A DNA stretch of 64,000 nucleotides, taken from Cryptomeria japonica (lineage: Eukaryota > Streptophyta > Pinopsida > Cupressales > Cupressaceae). Where the stretch lies: the NCBI RefSeq assembly GCF_030272615.1, contig NC_081405.1:19426547-19490546 (forward strand), given 5' to 3'. Made by a program: the position numbers and the translations under genes. Below the pieces are notes generated by a model. It was given only the letters and a program-made list of their open reading frames with translations, searched no databases and was not told the DNA's origin. Shown here piece by piece: positions 1 through 10,700 of this stretch. Each line of letters begins with the position of its first letter. Position 1 is the stretch's first letter.

Positions 1-1108
1 TACCTTGAATTGGTGGCATCAATATGGGTGGATTAGAAAGATAATCTTTGATTTGTTTTAGATGTTGTTCACAATCTTCATCCCAGTTGTATTGAACTCC
101 TTTCCTTAATACCTTTGTGAAGGGTTGAGCTTTGTTTGCTAGCTGAGATATAAAGCGCCTTATTGATTTAAGACATCCTTGTAAACTTCTCATTTGACTG
201 ATATTCTTGGGCAGATGCATTTTCATTATGTCTCTAACCTTTTTAGGGTCAACCTCAATTCCTTTCTTTGAAATTATGTAACCAAGAAATTTCCCTGATG
301 TTACTCCGAATGCACACTTTTTAGGATTTAGCCTGAGCTTGAATTTTTCCATTCTCTCTAGTATGAGGCCTAGCTCTTGAATATGTGTAGATCTCTTCAT
401 GGTTTTTACTAGGGTTCCTTCAATATAATCTTCCATGTTTTTGTGCATCATATCATGGAAGATAGTGGTTACTGCTCTTTGGTAAGTCGCTCCTGCATTC
501 TTTAGTCCAAATGGCATGACATTCCAGCAGAAGGTTCCCCATGCACATATGAAGGTTGTCTTTTCTTGATCCTTAGGAGCTATCTTGATTTGATTATAAC
601 TAGAGAATCCATCCATTAATGAGTACATCTCATATCCAACAGTCATATCTACTATCATATCAATGTTGGGCAATGGAAAATCATATTTCAGAAATGCTTT
701 GTTGAGATCCCTAAAGTCTGTGCAAAATCTAATAGATTTGTCTGCCTTTGATACAGTTATTATGTTTGATATCCATTCTGCATAGTCTATAGCTCTGATA
801 AATCCATCTTTTAGCAATTTTTCTAACTCAGCTTTGACTAGCAGTGCCACATGAGGGTGCATCTTATGGATTTTTTTCTTGGCAGGTTTAACTCCTGGTG
901 TAATGGAGAGATTATGCATGATGAGATTAGGACCTAGTCCTAGCATATCGGAGTATGTCCATACAAAGTTGATCTTCTTTTCTGAAAAGAGGTTGCTGAA
1001 ATCTTTTAACTCTTCAGCTGATAGTGATTGAGCTAAATGAATGATATGTGGTGTCTCTTGACTTCCAATATTGACTGGTTGAGTTGGTTCAATCAATATT
1101 GAAGACCT
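1..1108 (-). pseudogene. Element A reverse transcriptase (partial, active site altered)
   Basis: An open minus-strand frame runs from the stop at 1109-1111 to the window edge. It would copy element RNA into DNA. In order it shows a pre-RT stretch (WTYSDMLGLGPN), the fingers (DGFIRAIDYAEWISNI), motif A as YSLMDGF, the MPFGLKNAGATYQRA block, and the thumb/connection segment (LRLNPKKCAFGVTSGKFLGY, then KSIRRFISQLANKAQPF). The catalytic motif, YVDD in relatives, reads YIEG at 427-416, so both aspartates of that box are gone and the enzyme should be dead even though the frame is open. The RNase H continuation lies off the window. Confidence 0.9.
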
Positions 1109-1111
1109 TTA

Positions 1112-2460
1112 TTGGAAGTGACTTGGCAGCATATCAAGTATCTCACCCTCAAGTGCCTCAAAGAGGTTTTCACCCTTAGGTACATCCTTTATTTTTACTA
1201 TTTTTAATTCTAACACTGCCACAATGTGGTTTTTTCCATCAAATCTCTTATTTTTCTTTTTTTTGATTTCTGCGACTGAGATACTGGATGTCTATTTCAT
1301 TCATGTTCTCACTTTTCTCACTAGTGGAAGAGTCCATTGGTTAAACTGCATTAAGATAGAAGGCTAATGTGTAGTCATTGGCAAAGGTAGGTATGTTCAA
1401 AGGTTGGTTGTAAAGAGTACAGTTAATCAGTTAAGGATGTATCAAGGATAAAGTTTGAATAGGTTCAAGGGAGTTTACGGTATTATCATCATAACTTTGG
1501 ACCGACAAGTTGAGTTCTAGAAGACCACCTTGTGTAGGTGTCTCGAGACCAAGAAGAGTTACAACAGAATTATCAAAGTTCATGTTAGTATTTAGTGGAC
1601 CTAACCCAACTGACCTACTCCTAGAATTGTCCCCTACTTCAGAATGGACTACATACCGTGGGGTGACAGTAATAGGGTCAACATGCAGCATCTCAGTATT
1701 CTCAACAGAGTAGTCATAATATGATGTTGAATAGTTGTTGTTATAAATAGAGCTTCTGTCCGAGTTGTCTGAGTCATAAGATGAAGTTTTTGACTCATCT
1801 TCAAGTGATTTAGTAAAAGTATGTATAGTATCAATACCTACATCTTTGATGCTGCAAGTTCCTTCATGATTTGGTTCATTGATCACTTGTATTTGACACA
1901 CCTGTTGACATAACCTTGATGGTTTTGTTAGTCCCTGTCATCTTTTCTATTCAGCTTCCTTTGGATTGATGACTGGTCCTGCTTCTGTAGCTTTCTAATT
2001 CTTCTTTTGTAGTTCCATACCTAATTTGTCCTATCTTATTAGAGGGAGAGTTAGCAGGTGAAGAATTTTCTTGTGTCCTTTCTTCCTTCAGCTGTTGTTC
2101 ATAGTCTTCTTGTCTATTTAGTTTTATTTCTTCTATTTCCCTTTGCAATTTTAAGCGTATCATCTCTTGTGCGTCATTTGTGATATCACTCGATTCTTCA
2201 GGGGTTTTTGTAGTAGATGTATCTAAGAGATGATCTGGACCCTATTCATACTCATTTGAATCAGTTTCTGAACCATCTACTTGTTGTCTACCAATATATG
2301 TGACCAGAATGTTCAGTGGTGCAAACAAATCTCTGATTCTTTCTACCTCTTCTCTCGTATCCTCTGGGACTTCTACTTCTTGTAGTGTTATAGTTGATAC
2401 AATTAGAACTTGATTACTATCTGCTTCATTTCTCTGGGTTGGCAATTCCTTTTGGTCATC
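1112..2460 (-). pseudogene. Element A acidic linker between protease and RT
   Basis: This is the stretch between the G-patch-like segment and the RT. It is rich in Ser, Asp and Glu and low in complexity, for example the clusters YDSDNSDRSS and NNNYSTSYYDY in the 156-codon frame at 1901-1431. A second piece at 2445-2242 reads as an acidic segment (EVEVPEDTREEVERIRDLF). A long poorly conserved linker here is usual in Tat-type elements. No enzymatic motif is visible and several stops interrupt it. It was probably part of the pol polyprotein; its function is unknown. Confidence 0.55.
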
Positions 2461-2472
2461 ATCACACTCTTC

Positions 2473-2760
2473 CTAAGTTTTTTGAGTATTAATTTCCTGT
2501 GATGTTGAAGGTAGTACCTTTTTCCTCCACTTAGCTTGATGGTGAGAAGTATTTTTTTGGTCTGATGACTTTCTTGGATCGTATCCCAGTCCAACTTTAT
2601 CATTTGCAGACTTAGTTTGTAGTTGAATAGGTTCAACAATACCTTCTTGACACTTTCCTAGAGGACCGGTACCTGAATATCCCATGCGTTGAATCATCTT
2701 ATAGCCTGGACCATATTGTGTCGGGAAAATTTCACAATGTCGTATTTCTTTTTTGTACTA
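2473..2760 (-). pseudogene. Element A G-patch-like segment in pol
   Basis: The minus frame reads GPGYKMIQRMGYSGTGPLG, then EGIVEPIQ, then VGLGYD. This follows the G-patch layout: aromatic/hydrophobic-x-x-x-M-G-aromatic, G-x-G-L-G, G-I-x-x-P-I, then a G-L-G-Y tail. G-patch modules bind nucleic acid or activate helicases in cellular proteins, and one lies downstream of protease in betaretroviruses. Here it lies between the protease and RT regions, a comparable position. The reading is by eye from the glycine pattern; no structure or profile search was possible. The segment ends in acidic linker and is part of a decayed polyprotein. Confidence 0.6.
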
Positions 2761-2774
2761 TCTTCTTTGAAAAG

Positions 2775-3747
2775 TCATTTGAGAACAACATCCTCTTCTA
2801 TTTCATCTGTAAAGGAAGTAGAGGACTGTATAAAGAGACCATCATAAATGACATTTGGAGTTGAAGTTTGTGGCTTCATAACCTCTGATGGTTTTCCTGA
2901 CTGTCTTGGTGATGGAGGAAGAGACATTAGTAAATGTATAGGTTCTATTTTGTATCCGTCAATGCCAGTATTTGTGATTTTCAATTTCTTTTCTAAATCT
3001 TTCAACAAAGTTTTTGAACTTTTAGCTTTAGAGGCTTCTCTATTAAGAGGAACAAAAGCATTTGCACTCTGTGTTAATGCATTACATGTATAACTTGCAT
3101 CAGGAGGAATATTGACTTCAACTCCACTATAAGGGAATTTCAAGCACTAATGATATGTAGATGGTATTGCTTTCATTTCGTGAATCCATGGCCTGCCTAG
3201 TAAGATTTTGTATGAAAGAGGAAGGTCAAGGACCTGAAAGATAACATCTCTTTCCATAGGTCCTACCTTAATTGGTAAGAGTACTTGACCTTTAGAAGTT
3301 CTTTCTTCTTCATCATAATATTTGATCATTATTTTCTTTGTTGGATCAATAACATTTTTCAGAAAATCCCAGTCGTGTCAATAGATTGTAGGTACAAATA
3401 TTCAACCCAGCGCCTCCATCTATCAAAACACATTTAACTCGGTGTTTAAGGATCATAGCTTTGATGTGTAATGGCTGATTATGCAAGTGATTCAGTGAGT
3501 TGTCATCTTCTTCAGAGAATGTGAGATAATGAGGCGAAGTCAAGTGACCCACTGTAGATTGAAACCAATCTACATCTAAATCTTTAGGGACACTAGTAGT
3601 GAGCAAAGCCTTGTCCAGGATCTCTATATGAGCAGAAGAGATCTTAAGTAGTTCCAAAATGGAGATTTGAGCATTAGTTTTTTTCAATTGTTCGACAATA
3701 CTATAGCCAGGAGAAGATGATGAAGCCAGTTGTTTAGATTTAGCCAT
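2775..3747 (-). pseudogene. Element A protease region (decayed)
   Basis: Three minus-strand pieces form the retropepsin-like region. The piece at 3747-3346 holds the putative active-site loop VLIDGGAGLNI, with GG where DTG or DSG is normal. The piece at 3329-3147 holds the C-terminal flap region ending LLGRPWIHEMKAIPS, which matches the LGRPW(I) motif of plant gypsy proteases. The piece at 3143-2775 reads QCLKFPYSGVEVNIP, a conserved continuation also seen in element M (HKCLKFPHNGEVVTV). Stops and frame changes separate the pieces. In an active element this enzyme would cut the Gag-Pol precursor. Confidence 0.75.
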
Positions 3748-3859
3748 GATTGTATCTGTTTGTCTGTTTGAAGGAGTTGGTAGGTTTTGATGTTGTTTGA
3801 GAAAAAAATGAGGAACTGTCTCCTTGGAGAGTAACCTTCTTTTGAGTGTGGGTCACAAC

Positions 3860-5305
3860 ATTGGCAGTTTATGCTTGTTTTTGTTTATCTTTGATTATGA
3901 TCACATTGCAATATTTGGGTTGGGAAGATTCAATCATGTTGATCACATTGTCATTGTTAGTGTAGGTGTAATTGACTTTAGCACCTCTCTTTGATTTTGA
4001 GGAATCACCTTGTTCATAAGTAGGTAAGGGATCTTTAAAAGCCTTGTGATCAACATTAGTCACGTGATTTCCAACAACGATTTTTCCAGCGTCGATGAGA
4101 TCTTGAATTTCATGCCTGAGCTTCATGCAGTTGTTTGTGTTATGACCCTTGTTTCGATGGTAGTCACATTATTCATTTTCTCTCCACCATTTGAGTTTAA
4201 TTTTTGGATCATATGGTCTAGAATTGTCTGGAAAAGTTATCAGATCATTTGCCAATAAAGTTTTAAAAGTCGATTCATATGATTTGTCTAGAGGAGTAAA
4301 ATCACGTTTAGGCTTTGAAAGCCAAGGTTTTTCTTTAAACCATTCTTTTGATTTTTTTGGAGGATTTTCTGTTGCAGTTTCAGCTGCTTTGAGTGCTTGT
4401 GTGTTGCTAGCCAGGTTAAATATTGTGGATTTTGATTTTTCTTGAACAGTGTCTACCACTTTTTCATTAACAACGTTTCTATTGTTATCTTTGTCGTATT
4501 TCCAGTAGTTGTTCTTCTCTTTAGAACTAGAACCTTGCGATGTTTCTTTCCAAAGTGATATATCTCATTTCTTTATGAGCACATCTTCCATCCTGATGGC
4601 ACTATCTACCATTTTGTTGAATGAAGGTTACACTTGCATTTGGATACTATATTTTAATTAAGGGATCAGGTTATTGATGAAGATATCCATTTTCTCAGAA
4701 TCTAGAATAGGCCGTGAATATCTAGAGAACATCTTTCTCCAACGTTGAAGAAAGGTGAGAAAATATTCTCTCGTTTTTTGTTTAGTGTTGCAAAGTTCGA
4801 TCATAGTGACTGGATGATGAATGTTATAGGAGTACTTCTATAGAAACAATTGTATTAACTCAAAAGTTTTGATTCCCATAGGTAGGCTTGAAAACCATTC
4901 CATAGCTTTCCCTCCTAAACTTCTCGGGAAAAGGCGCATGAGGTATGTTTGTTCGTGCATGAATTCCATACACAAAGCACAAAATTCTCTGACATGGTCT
5001 TGAGGATCTGCATTTCCATCATATTTGTCAAACTTAGGCATGTCTACTTTGGAGGAAAATGGAGGCATGTAAAGGTTTTTGTCAAATGGAAACAAACATA
5101 TTGTGTCCAGAGAATATTGCTTTGATGATTTATTTTTGTTTTTTAGTTCTGTGATTTTATTCTATAACGATCGCAATCGTTTGTTTACTAGGCCTAAAGG
5201 TGTCTCTTCCTCCTTAGTGATGAGAGTTTCAATGTTATAATTGATAGGAAGTTTGGCACCTTTCTTTGCTAGCTCTAGAAAATAGTCTTCTTTTTCTCTA
5301 GCCAT
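3860..5305 (-). pseudogene. Element A gag (decayed)
   Basis: The minus-strand gag begins at a plausible ATG at 5305-5303 (MAREKEDYFLELAKKGAKL). The capsid-like retrotrans_gag block follows at 5095-4838 (PKFDKYDGNADPQDHVREFC, GGKAMEWFSSLP). Near 4160-4120 is the zinc-binding motif CDYHRNKGHNTNNC, the C-x2-H-x4-H-x4-C variant usual in Tat/Athila gag rather than a classic CCHC knuckle. A Pro-Lys-rich spacer at 4459-4169 contains DFTPLDKSYESTFKTLL, which parallels FTPLSESLHSIMNKLL in element M. In-frame stops precede the zinc motif and lie elsewhere. The product would be the particle protein. Confidence 0.82.
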
Positions 5306-7770
5306 GATCACTTTTATCATCTTTCAGAAATGCTTATCGTTTAGACATTTATTTATACTAGTTTCTGAAGGTTCAAAAGCTACGGATTCGTCTAATTAAG
5401 AATCACTATCAGTGGCATGATTTTTGAGGTTGTCATAAGTATCTCGTTTAGTTGCTTATCTTTCTTGCCTTTCTCCAGACATGGTGGGAGATAGGGGCTG
5501 ATAAAAAATTGGTAGATTAAAAACTGGTATTCGTGACGATGAAGGTTTATTTGAAATGAGTTCTTTTACAAAGAATGGATTGTCTTATGATGAAAAGGAT
5601 ACTCCTTTTCCTTTGTCAGTTTTGTTGCGAGAACTTCTGGTTTGAACAAGCATTTACAATCGACAGGAACAAGAGCTAGATGTGATGTATAAGTCAAGAT
5701 CAAATTGAAGCTAATTTTTTGTTTAATGTAGTGATTGAGGGAAGTAACTAAGATCTGGTCTGGTTTTAGGAATAATCTATCCTGTGTAAGATGTTATCTA
5801 AGTTAACTTAGGTTTGATAAGATGTTGTTTGAACTAGCTTAGAGATGATCGACAAAATTGTGCAACACAATGACAGGGGTACACTATCACGATTGTTTAT
5901 GCTCAAGAGGTTGATAACTGGTTTTATGCTCACTATGGACTATTTTAAGCAAGTTTGACTGTTCTGCACTGAAAAATCAGAAATTTGTATGACAGGGTTT
6001 ACAAAACCAGACGACAGTTTAATGGTTTTAGGACGATGAAAATAATTTTTCATACGAGTTTCTACCTTACTTTGTACGAAAGGTGGGTAGACTTTAGATG
6101 ATAAACTGATGGATGTGATGATTTTTCATACGACACAACTGAAGATCAGACGACAATTCCCTAACCAGGATGATAATTTCTCAGACCTTGTACGACAATT
6201 GATAAAGGTCAGATGACAAACTGTGAGGACTAATGAAGTTTCGTACGACAATAATTATGCAGTAGGACGATATTTTAGCAGGCTCGTATGACAGTTTACT
6301 GGATAGAGATGAGATTCTGATAGATAGAGTTTCAACGACTAACAAAGATTAGTTTTTGACAAGGGCTAAGTTTTTGATGACTGACAGGGACTAGCTTTGG
6401 ACTAGAACAAAGTTTTGATCACTGAGTTGTTGCTGTTGTTTATTCATTTTCTCTAGTTTCAATATTTTAGTTTTTTGTTTTGGTTTTTCAGTTTCAGTGG
6501 TGAAAACATAGAAAACATGCAAGATGTATAATAATTTCAATCACAACATGCTAACCCTACGAAAGTTGGCTTAGAGAAGAAAAAATTTGCTTGCTGACCT
6601 AGCTACACAGCCAATAGCTAATCAAAATACGGCTGCTGAGTCTCACGCAATGGATTCTCAACACCGTATTAGCCGACTCCAAATGCTAATGGGGGCACGA
6701 TATGGCAAGTGTCTTGGGAGAGTTACTATCTCTCTTGCACAAAGATTATCCCCCTTTCAGAGGTGAACCAGGTATCTTCTATCTTATAGTTCTTAGTCAA
6801 GAATTTTGTTTGAAATTTCCCCTTGAAGTCATGCAAGCATGATTGAGGCCTATAGCTCGACAAGGTACTGAAACAAGTTGTAGTCACGTAAACATGATTG
6901 AGACCACGAGGCCTTACAAAAATGCTCGATATGAGAGATCTCAAAGACAAAACTCAAATAATCCCATCCTCTGAGATTTTAATCATCAGAGGCCTATTTA
7001 TTATAGTGAGTTGGAATGCTCAGGTCCAGCTGTACTCACTTGGGTTGTTCTCACAGGGTGATTACTTTTTCCCACTGTGACAGGCCCGCTAAAGGTATAC
7101 AAATCTCAAAACTTAGAAAAAGATTTGAGGGTCTAGATTTTTGATTGTTTATAAAAGACAAGAGAATACTCTCCTACCTCTCTGATTTTTCTGAAAACAT
7201 GAAAGACAAATTTGTTCTTTAACCATATAGCAATTTAAGTGCCTAAGAAAAAATGAATTTTAAAGAAAACACGAAGTTTGGTAGATTTTCTTTAGGCAAC
7301 CTACAAAACCAATGTGTTAGTAGTCATTTTGTTCTTGATTCTTTGACAAGTGTATGTTTGATTGATAAATTCTCTGTCAAGCATCCTTGAAGAAACTGGT
7401 TAGGCTGTAAAAATTTCAAATAAACAAAAGACAGACCAGGGTTAGCATCAACGTTAGTATAATCAAATTTTAATTCACGAAAAACCCTAGCAAGTAAAGT
7501 GTTTTTGAAACGATAAAATAAAAATTTGAATGATAGAGTATACCTTCTTGCACACGTATTCTCACAGACTCGAATGACAAAACACAAAGTCGAATTATCA
7601 AAGTAGAAACTCGTACGAGCTCCTTTTCTAATTCATACAATAAAATAGAGACCTTGACAGAATATCATACGATGCAAGAATAACACTTGTACGATATTTA
7701 GCAGAGACTGTACGGATGAGACCTGTAGGATAGAAAAAAAGTGATTTTGAGGCCGAAGTATTGAATTTTG
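5306..7770 (-). other. Element A 5' untranslated leader
   Basis: About 2.5 kb separates the PBS from gag. No conserved coding frame is visible; short open frames at 6726-6950 and 7324-7587 have no recognisable residues. The stretch 5980-6300 is crowded with short TACGAC and GACGACA motifs, and a few more occur at 7580-7720. Long leaders are usual in Tat/Ogre-type elements. Confidence 0.6.
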
Positions 7771-7772
7771 GG

Positions 7773-7790
7773 TCCCACGGTGGGCGCCAA
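7773..7790 (-). promoter_or_regulatory. Element A primer-binding site
   Basis: On the minus strand, TGGCGCCCACCGTGGG starts 3-4 bases inside the LTR end (…CACACACA). A TGGCGCC start at this distance from an LTR is a usual PBS form in plant gypsy elements. I do not assign the tRNA species, because I cannot compare it with tRNA genes here. Confidence 0.7.
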
Positions 7791-7793
7791 AAA

Positions 7794-8791
7794 TGTGTGT
7801 GTGAAAATTGGACCTGTATCTGCAAGTTGTAAGACACAACACTTCAATAAACCATTATTTGCATGAGTTAGTTAATAAAATACAACAAAATGGAATCCAT
7901 TGCAAGTCGGCTTATTGCCTTCTAGTAGATGCGATTTTAGATTGTTCTCAGATTGCTAAGCTATCCAGTGACTAGACCATGCCTAAATGAAGGATTTTTA
8001 ATCTATATGAGCATGGATTTAAGCTAGATGAATGCAAGATTTAAGCTAGATATGCAAGATTTAATCTAACATGATGTAAGCTATGAAATGAATATTTAAG
8101 CTAGATGATTTAATGAATATGCAATATCTCAATGCAAATTCTCAATGAACCTAGAGCAAAAAACAACACAATAACAATATATTCTCCAGGATCCTTGAAT
8201 GACAGATGAGAGCCTGAATTAATAGAAAATTTAGAAAGAAACCAACGAATGAGATCAAATGATGATGAGCGGTCAAGATTTTCCAAGAGGAAGCACAATC
8301 CAGGTGAATTGATGTGATTGGCTGCTTTTCTCAATTTTAAAGGAAATTGAACTAAAATTAAGATAAAATAAGAAAAAACTGATTTATTCTCTATTTCATT
8401 CAATTTTAATATTTAATTGTTTTAATTCCTTTCTATGAGATTATTTATCAATTTTTAATTTGATTTTCAAGATTATCTCCATTTGATTTGTTTTTCTCAA
8501 TTTTTAATTTCTTTTTGTCAATTAATTCCTTTTCTGATGATTTAATGGCAAAATAATTTATTTAATAAAATAAATTAGGATAATTGTTTAAAATAATTTT
8601 TCTTGAAATGATAAATTAATTAAATAAATATTTAATTAATATTGGCTGATTAATTTGCCATGTAACAGTTGAGGATTTAAGGAATTAATTGTGTGCTCAA
8701 GATTAAATTTAATTGTCTTTGGTTAGGACCTTGGTGATGTTGTCGAGACTAGGGGGACCATGGTTTAGGTGACCATTTTTAGGGTATTACA
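7794..8791 (-). repeat. Element A 5' LTR (about 998 bp)
   Basis: On the minus strand the LTR begins TGTAATACCCTAAAAATGG and ends TTTTCACACACACA, so it is bounded by TG and CA. The PBS lies immediately inside. The outer side abuts copia gag code of element B at 8792. The interior is AT-rich, with several GATTTAAGCTAGAT-like repeats near 8025-8107. The partner 3' LTR is outside the window, so the borders rest on TG/CA, the PBS position and the reading-frame junction. Confidence 0.78.
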
Positions 8792-8795
8792 TAAA

Positions 8796-9480
8796 TAAAA
8801 TATGTTGCTCCTACTACTACTCCCTTGACACTAGATGAACTCAAAGAGAAACAAGAGAACATGCAAGACTTAGAAGCTATTGTTAGTACTTTATTTGATT
8901 CAAAATATATTGATGTTAACGGATTGGAAACTGTAGGTGAGGTTTGGGAAAAGTTAGATATAATCTATGGAGGAGATGAGCATGTACAAAGAGCCAAAGA
9001 GGAAAGATTGAGAGGAAAGTTTGATGACATGAGAATGCTTGAAGGAGAAAATATTGCACAGTATGGTCAGAGAATCAAAGAAGTTGTTGGTGGCATAAAG
9101 AGTGTTGGAGGTAAAATAGATGATGACGCAATAGTAAGTAAAATGATTAGAACTCTTCAACCTTAGTATGCTATAAGAGTATCTGCAATCCAAGAAATTA
9201 GATCTATTTCAAAGGATAAGGTAATCATTGATTCATTGATTGGTAAGCCTACAACTTTTGAGTTGAATAGTTTTGACAATAGTGTGATAAAATCTACTGA
9301 ATTTGCCTTTAAAGCTTCTGTTACCGGTTCATCTGCTAGAAAAGGAAAAGATATATGTCAAAATCATGAGTGTAGGTCAAGTCATGGAAGTAATCGGGGA
9401 AATGAAGACAATGAAGATCAGGTGATGGAACTTGAGGCACTGTTAGAAAAAATATTTCCTAGAGACCGGTAAGTATAAAG
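8796..9480 (+). pseudogene. Element B gag (interrupted by A)
   Basis: From the border of A the frame reads PLTLDELKEKQENMQ, then VGEVWEKLDIIYGGDEHVQ, then GENIAQYGQRIKEVVGGIKS. This is the UBN2-type copia gag fold and aligns block by block with element L gag at 54400-54720. A stop at 9164-9166 follows RTLQP, after which the frame continues (AIQEIRSIS, IGKPTTFELNSFDNS). A frame change near 9470 separates it from the zinc knuckle. The first 45 or so codons are missing because element A is inserted there. Gag would build the cytoplasmic particle. Confidence 0.85.
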
Positions 9481-9486
9481 GAAATA

Positions 9487-10700
9487 TTGAAGTATTTTTC
9501 TTGTAGTAAAATTGGTCATATTGCTGTTAATTGTCCTAATACTAACAAGAAAGAGAAATTTAGAAAATATAAAAGAAAGGGCAAAAAGAAATGTTATGTT
9601 GTAGTAGATGAAGGTGTGACCGATGAGGAGTCTGAAGATGAAGATGACACTGAGGAAATTGTGTTTGTAATCGTGAAGGAGGAACTGACAGACGAAACGA
9701 CACTGGTATCACACCACATGACCAGAGACAAAAGTAAGTTCATAACCCTTGATGAATTTGATGGTGGTGTTGTTAGATCTAGAAATAACTCTCCCTATAT
9801 GGTGAAAGATAAAGGTTCAATTTCTCTAAATGGGAAGAGTAATGTTGATAATGTGTTTTGGATTGATAGTCTAAAGCATAATCTTTTAAGTGTTGGTCAG
9901 CTCAATGATAAAGGTTATTTGCTTGAGTTTAAAAGTGGAGTCTACAAAATTCTTGGAGGTAATGGTGAACTAATTTCTACCGGGACGCAAACTAGAGGTA
10001 ACTTGTTCCATTTGAAGCGTAATATTAAGAATTGTTTGGTTGCAAGAATGGAAGATAGTTGGTTGTGGCATAAAAGATGTTGTCATGTTAATTTTGATAA
10101 TTTGGTTAAGGTAAGCAAGTCAAGTGTTATAAGAGGATTGCCCCAACTTGTTAAACCAGATAATGTGATATGCAAAGATTGTCAAATTGGTAAGATGACC
10201 TCTATTTCTTTCAAGAGCAAGAATTGTACTTCTGAGAATATTTTAGATTTGGTACATACTGATCTTTGTGGCCCTATGAGAACAAAGAGCTATCACGGTG
10301 ATAGGTACTTCATGCTTTTCATCGATGACTATTCTAAAATGATGTGGGTGACATTTTTGAAGGAGAAATCAGAAGCATTTAGTAAATTTAAATCATTTAA
10401 AGCTCTGGTTGAGAATGAAACTAGTAAGAACTTGAAGTGTTTAAGATCAAACCGAGGAGGAGAATTCACATCTAATGAATTTGTTAAGTATTGTGATGAA
10501 CATGATATCAAGAGACAGATGTCAACTTTGAGGACACCACAATAGAATGGCATAGCAGAAAGAATGAACAAAAAAATAGTTGAAGCTACTAGAACCATGC
10601 TATTACTAGGGTAATGTACCTAAAATGTTTTGGAGAGAAATAGTCAGCACTATTGTATACACTTTAAACCAAGTAGTAGCAAAACGAGGTAACAAGAAAA
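9487..10700 (+). pseudogene. Element B zinc knuckle, protease remnant and integrase
   Basis: The frame opens with YFSCSKIGHIAVNC, a CCHC knuckle whose first Cys is Tyr. An acidic linker follows. Where element L has WIIDSGCSHHMTG, this copy jumps from LVS to HHMTRDKSKF, so about 15 residues including the protease DSG are deleted in frame. The GAG-pre-integrase zinc region is present (SWLWHKRCCHVNF, VICKDCQIGKM). The integrase core has LVHTDLCGP and RSNRGGEF, where the second catalytic Asp is Asn. A TAG at 10543-10545 precedes NGIAERMNK. Beyond 10615 the frame breaks up. Both the protease and the integrase must be inactive. Confidence 0.88.

Larger units (their letters stand above)
1..8791 (-). 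mobile_element. Element A: Ty3/gypsy retrotransposon, Tat-like, 5' part
   Basis: Read on the minus strand the order is 5' LTR (8791-7794), primer-binding site, a leader of about 2.5 kb, gag, protease, a long acidic linker with a G-patch-like segment, then reverse transcriptase reaching the left edge. RNase H, integrase and the 3' LTR must lie outside the window. The order and the residues around the RT (MPFGLKNAG, NPKKCAFGV) match plant Tat/Ogre/Athila-type gypsy elements. Gag and the protease region are broken by stops. The element interrupts the gag gene of copia element B, so it is younger than B. Assignment to gypsy is firm; the exact Tat subgroup is inferred. Confidence 0.88.

Noticed and set aside
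1510-1713. Plus-strand frame in the element A linker
   Set aside because: Antisense of the acidic linker frame at 1901-1431.
8110-8403. 97-codon minus-strand frame in the LTR of A
   Set aside because: It lies entirely in LTR sequence and resembles no protein.
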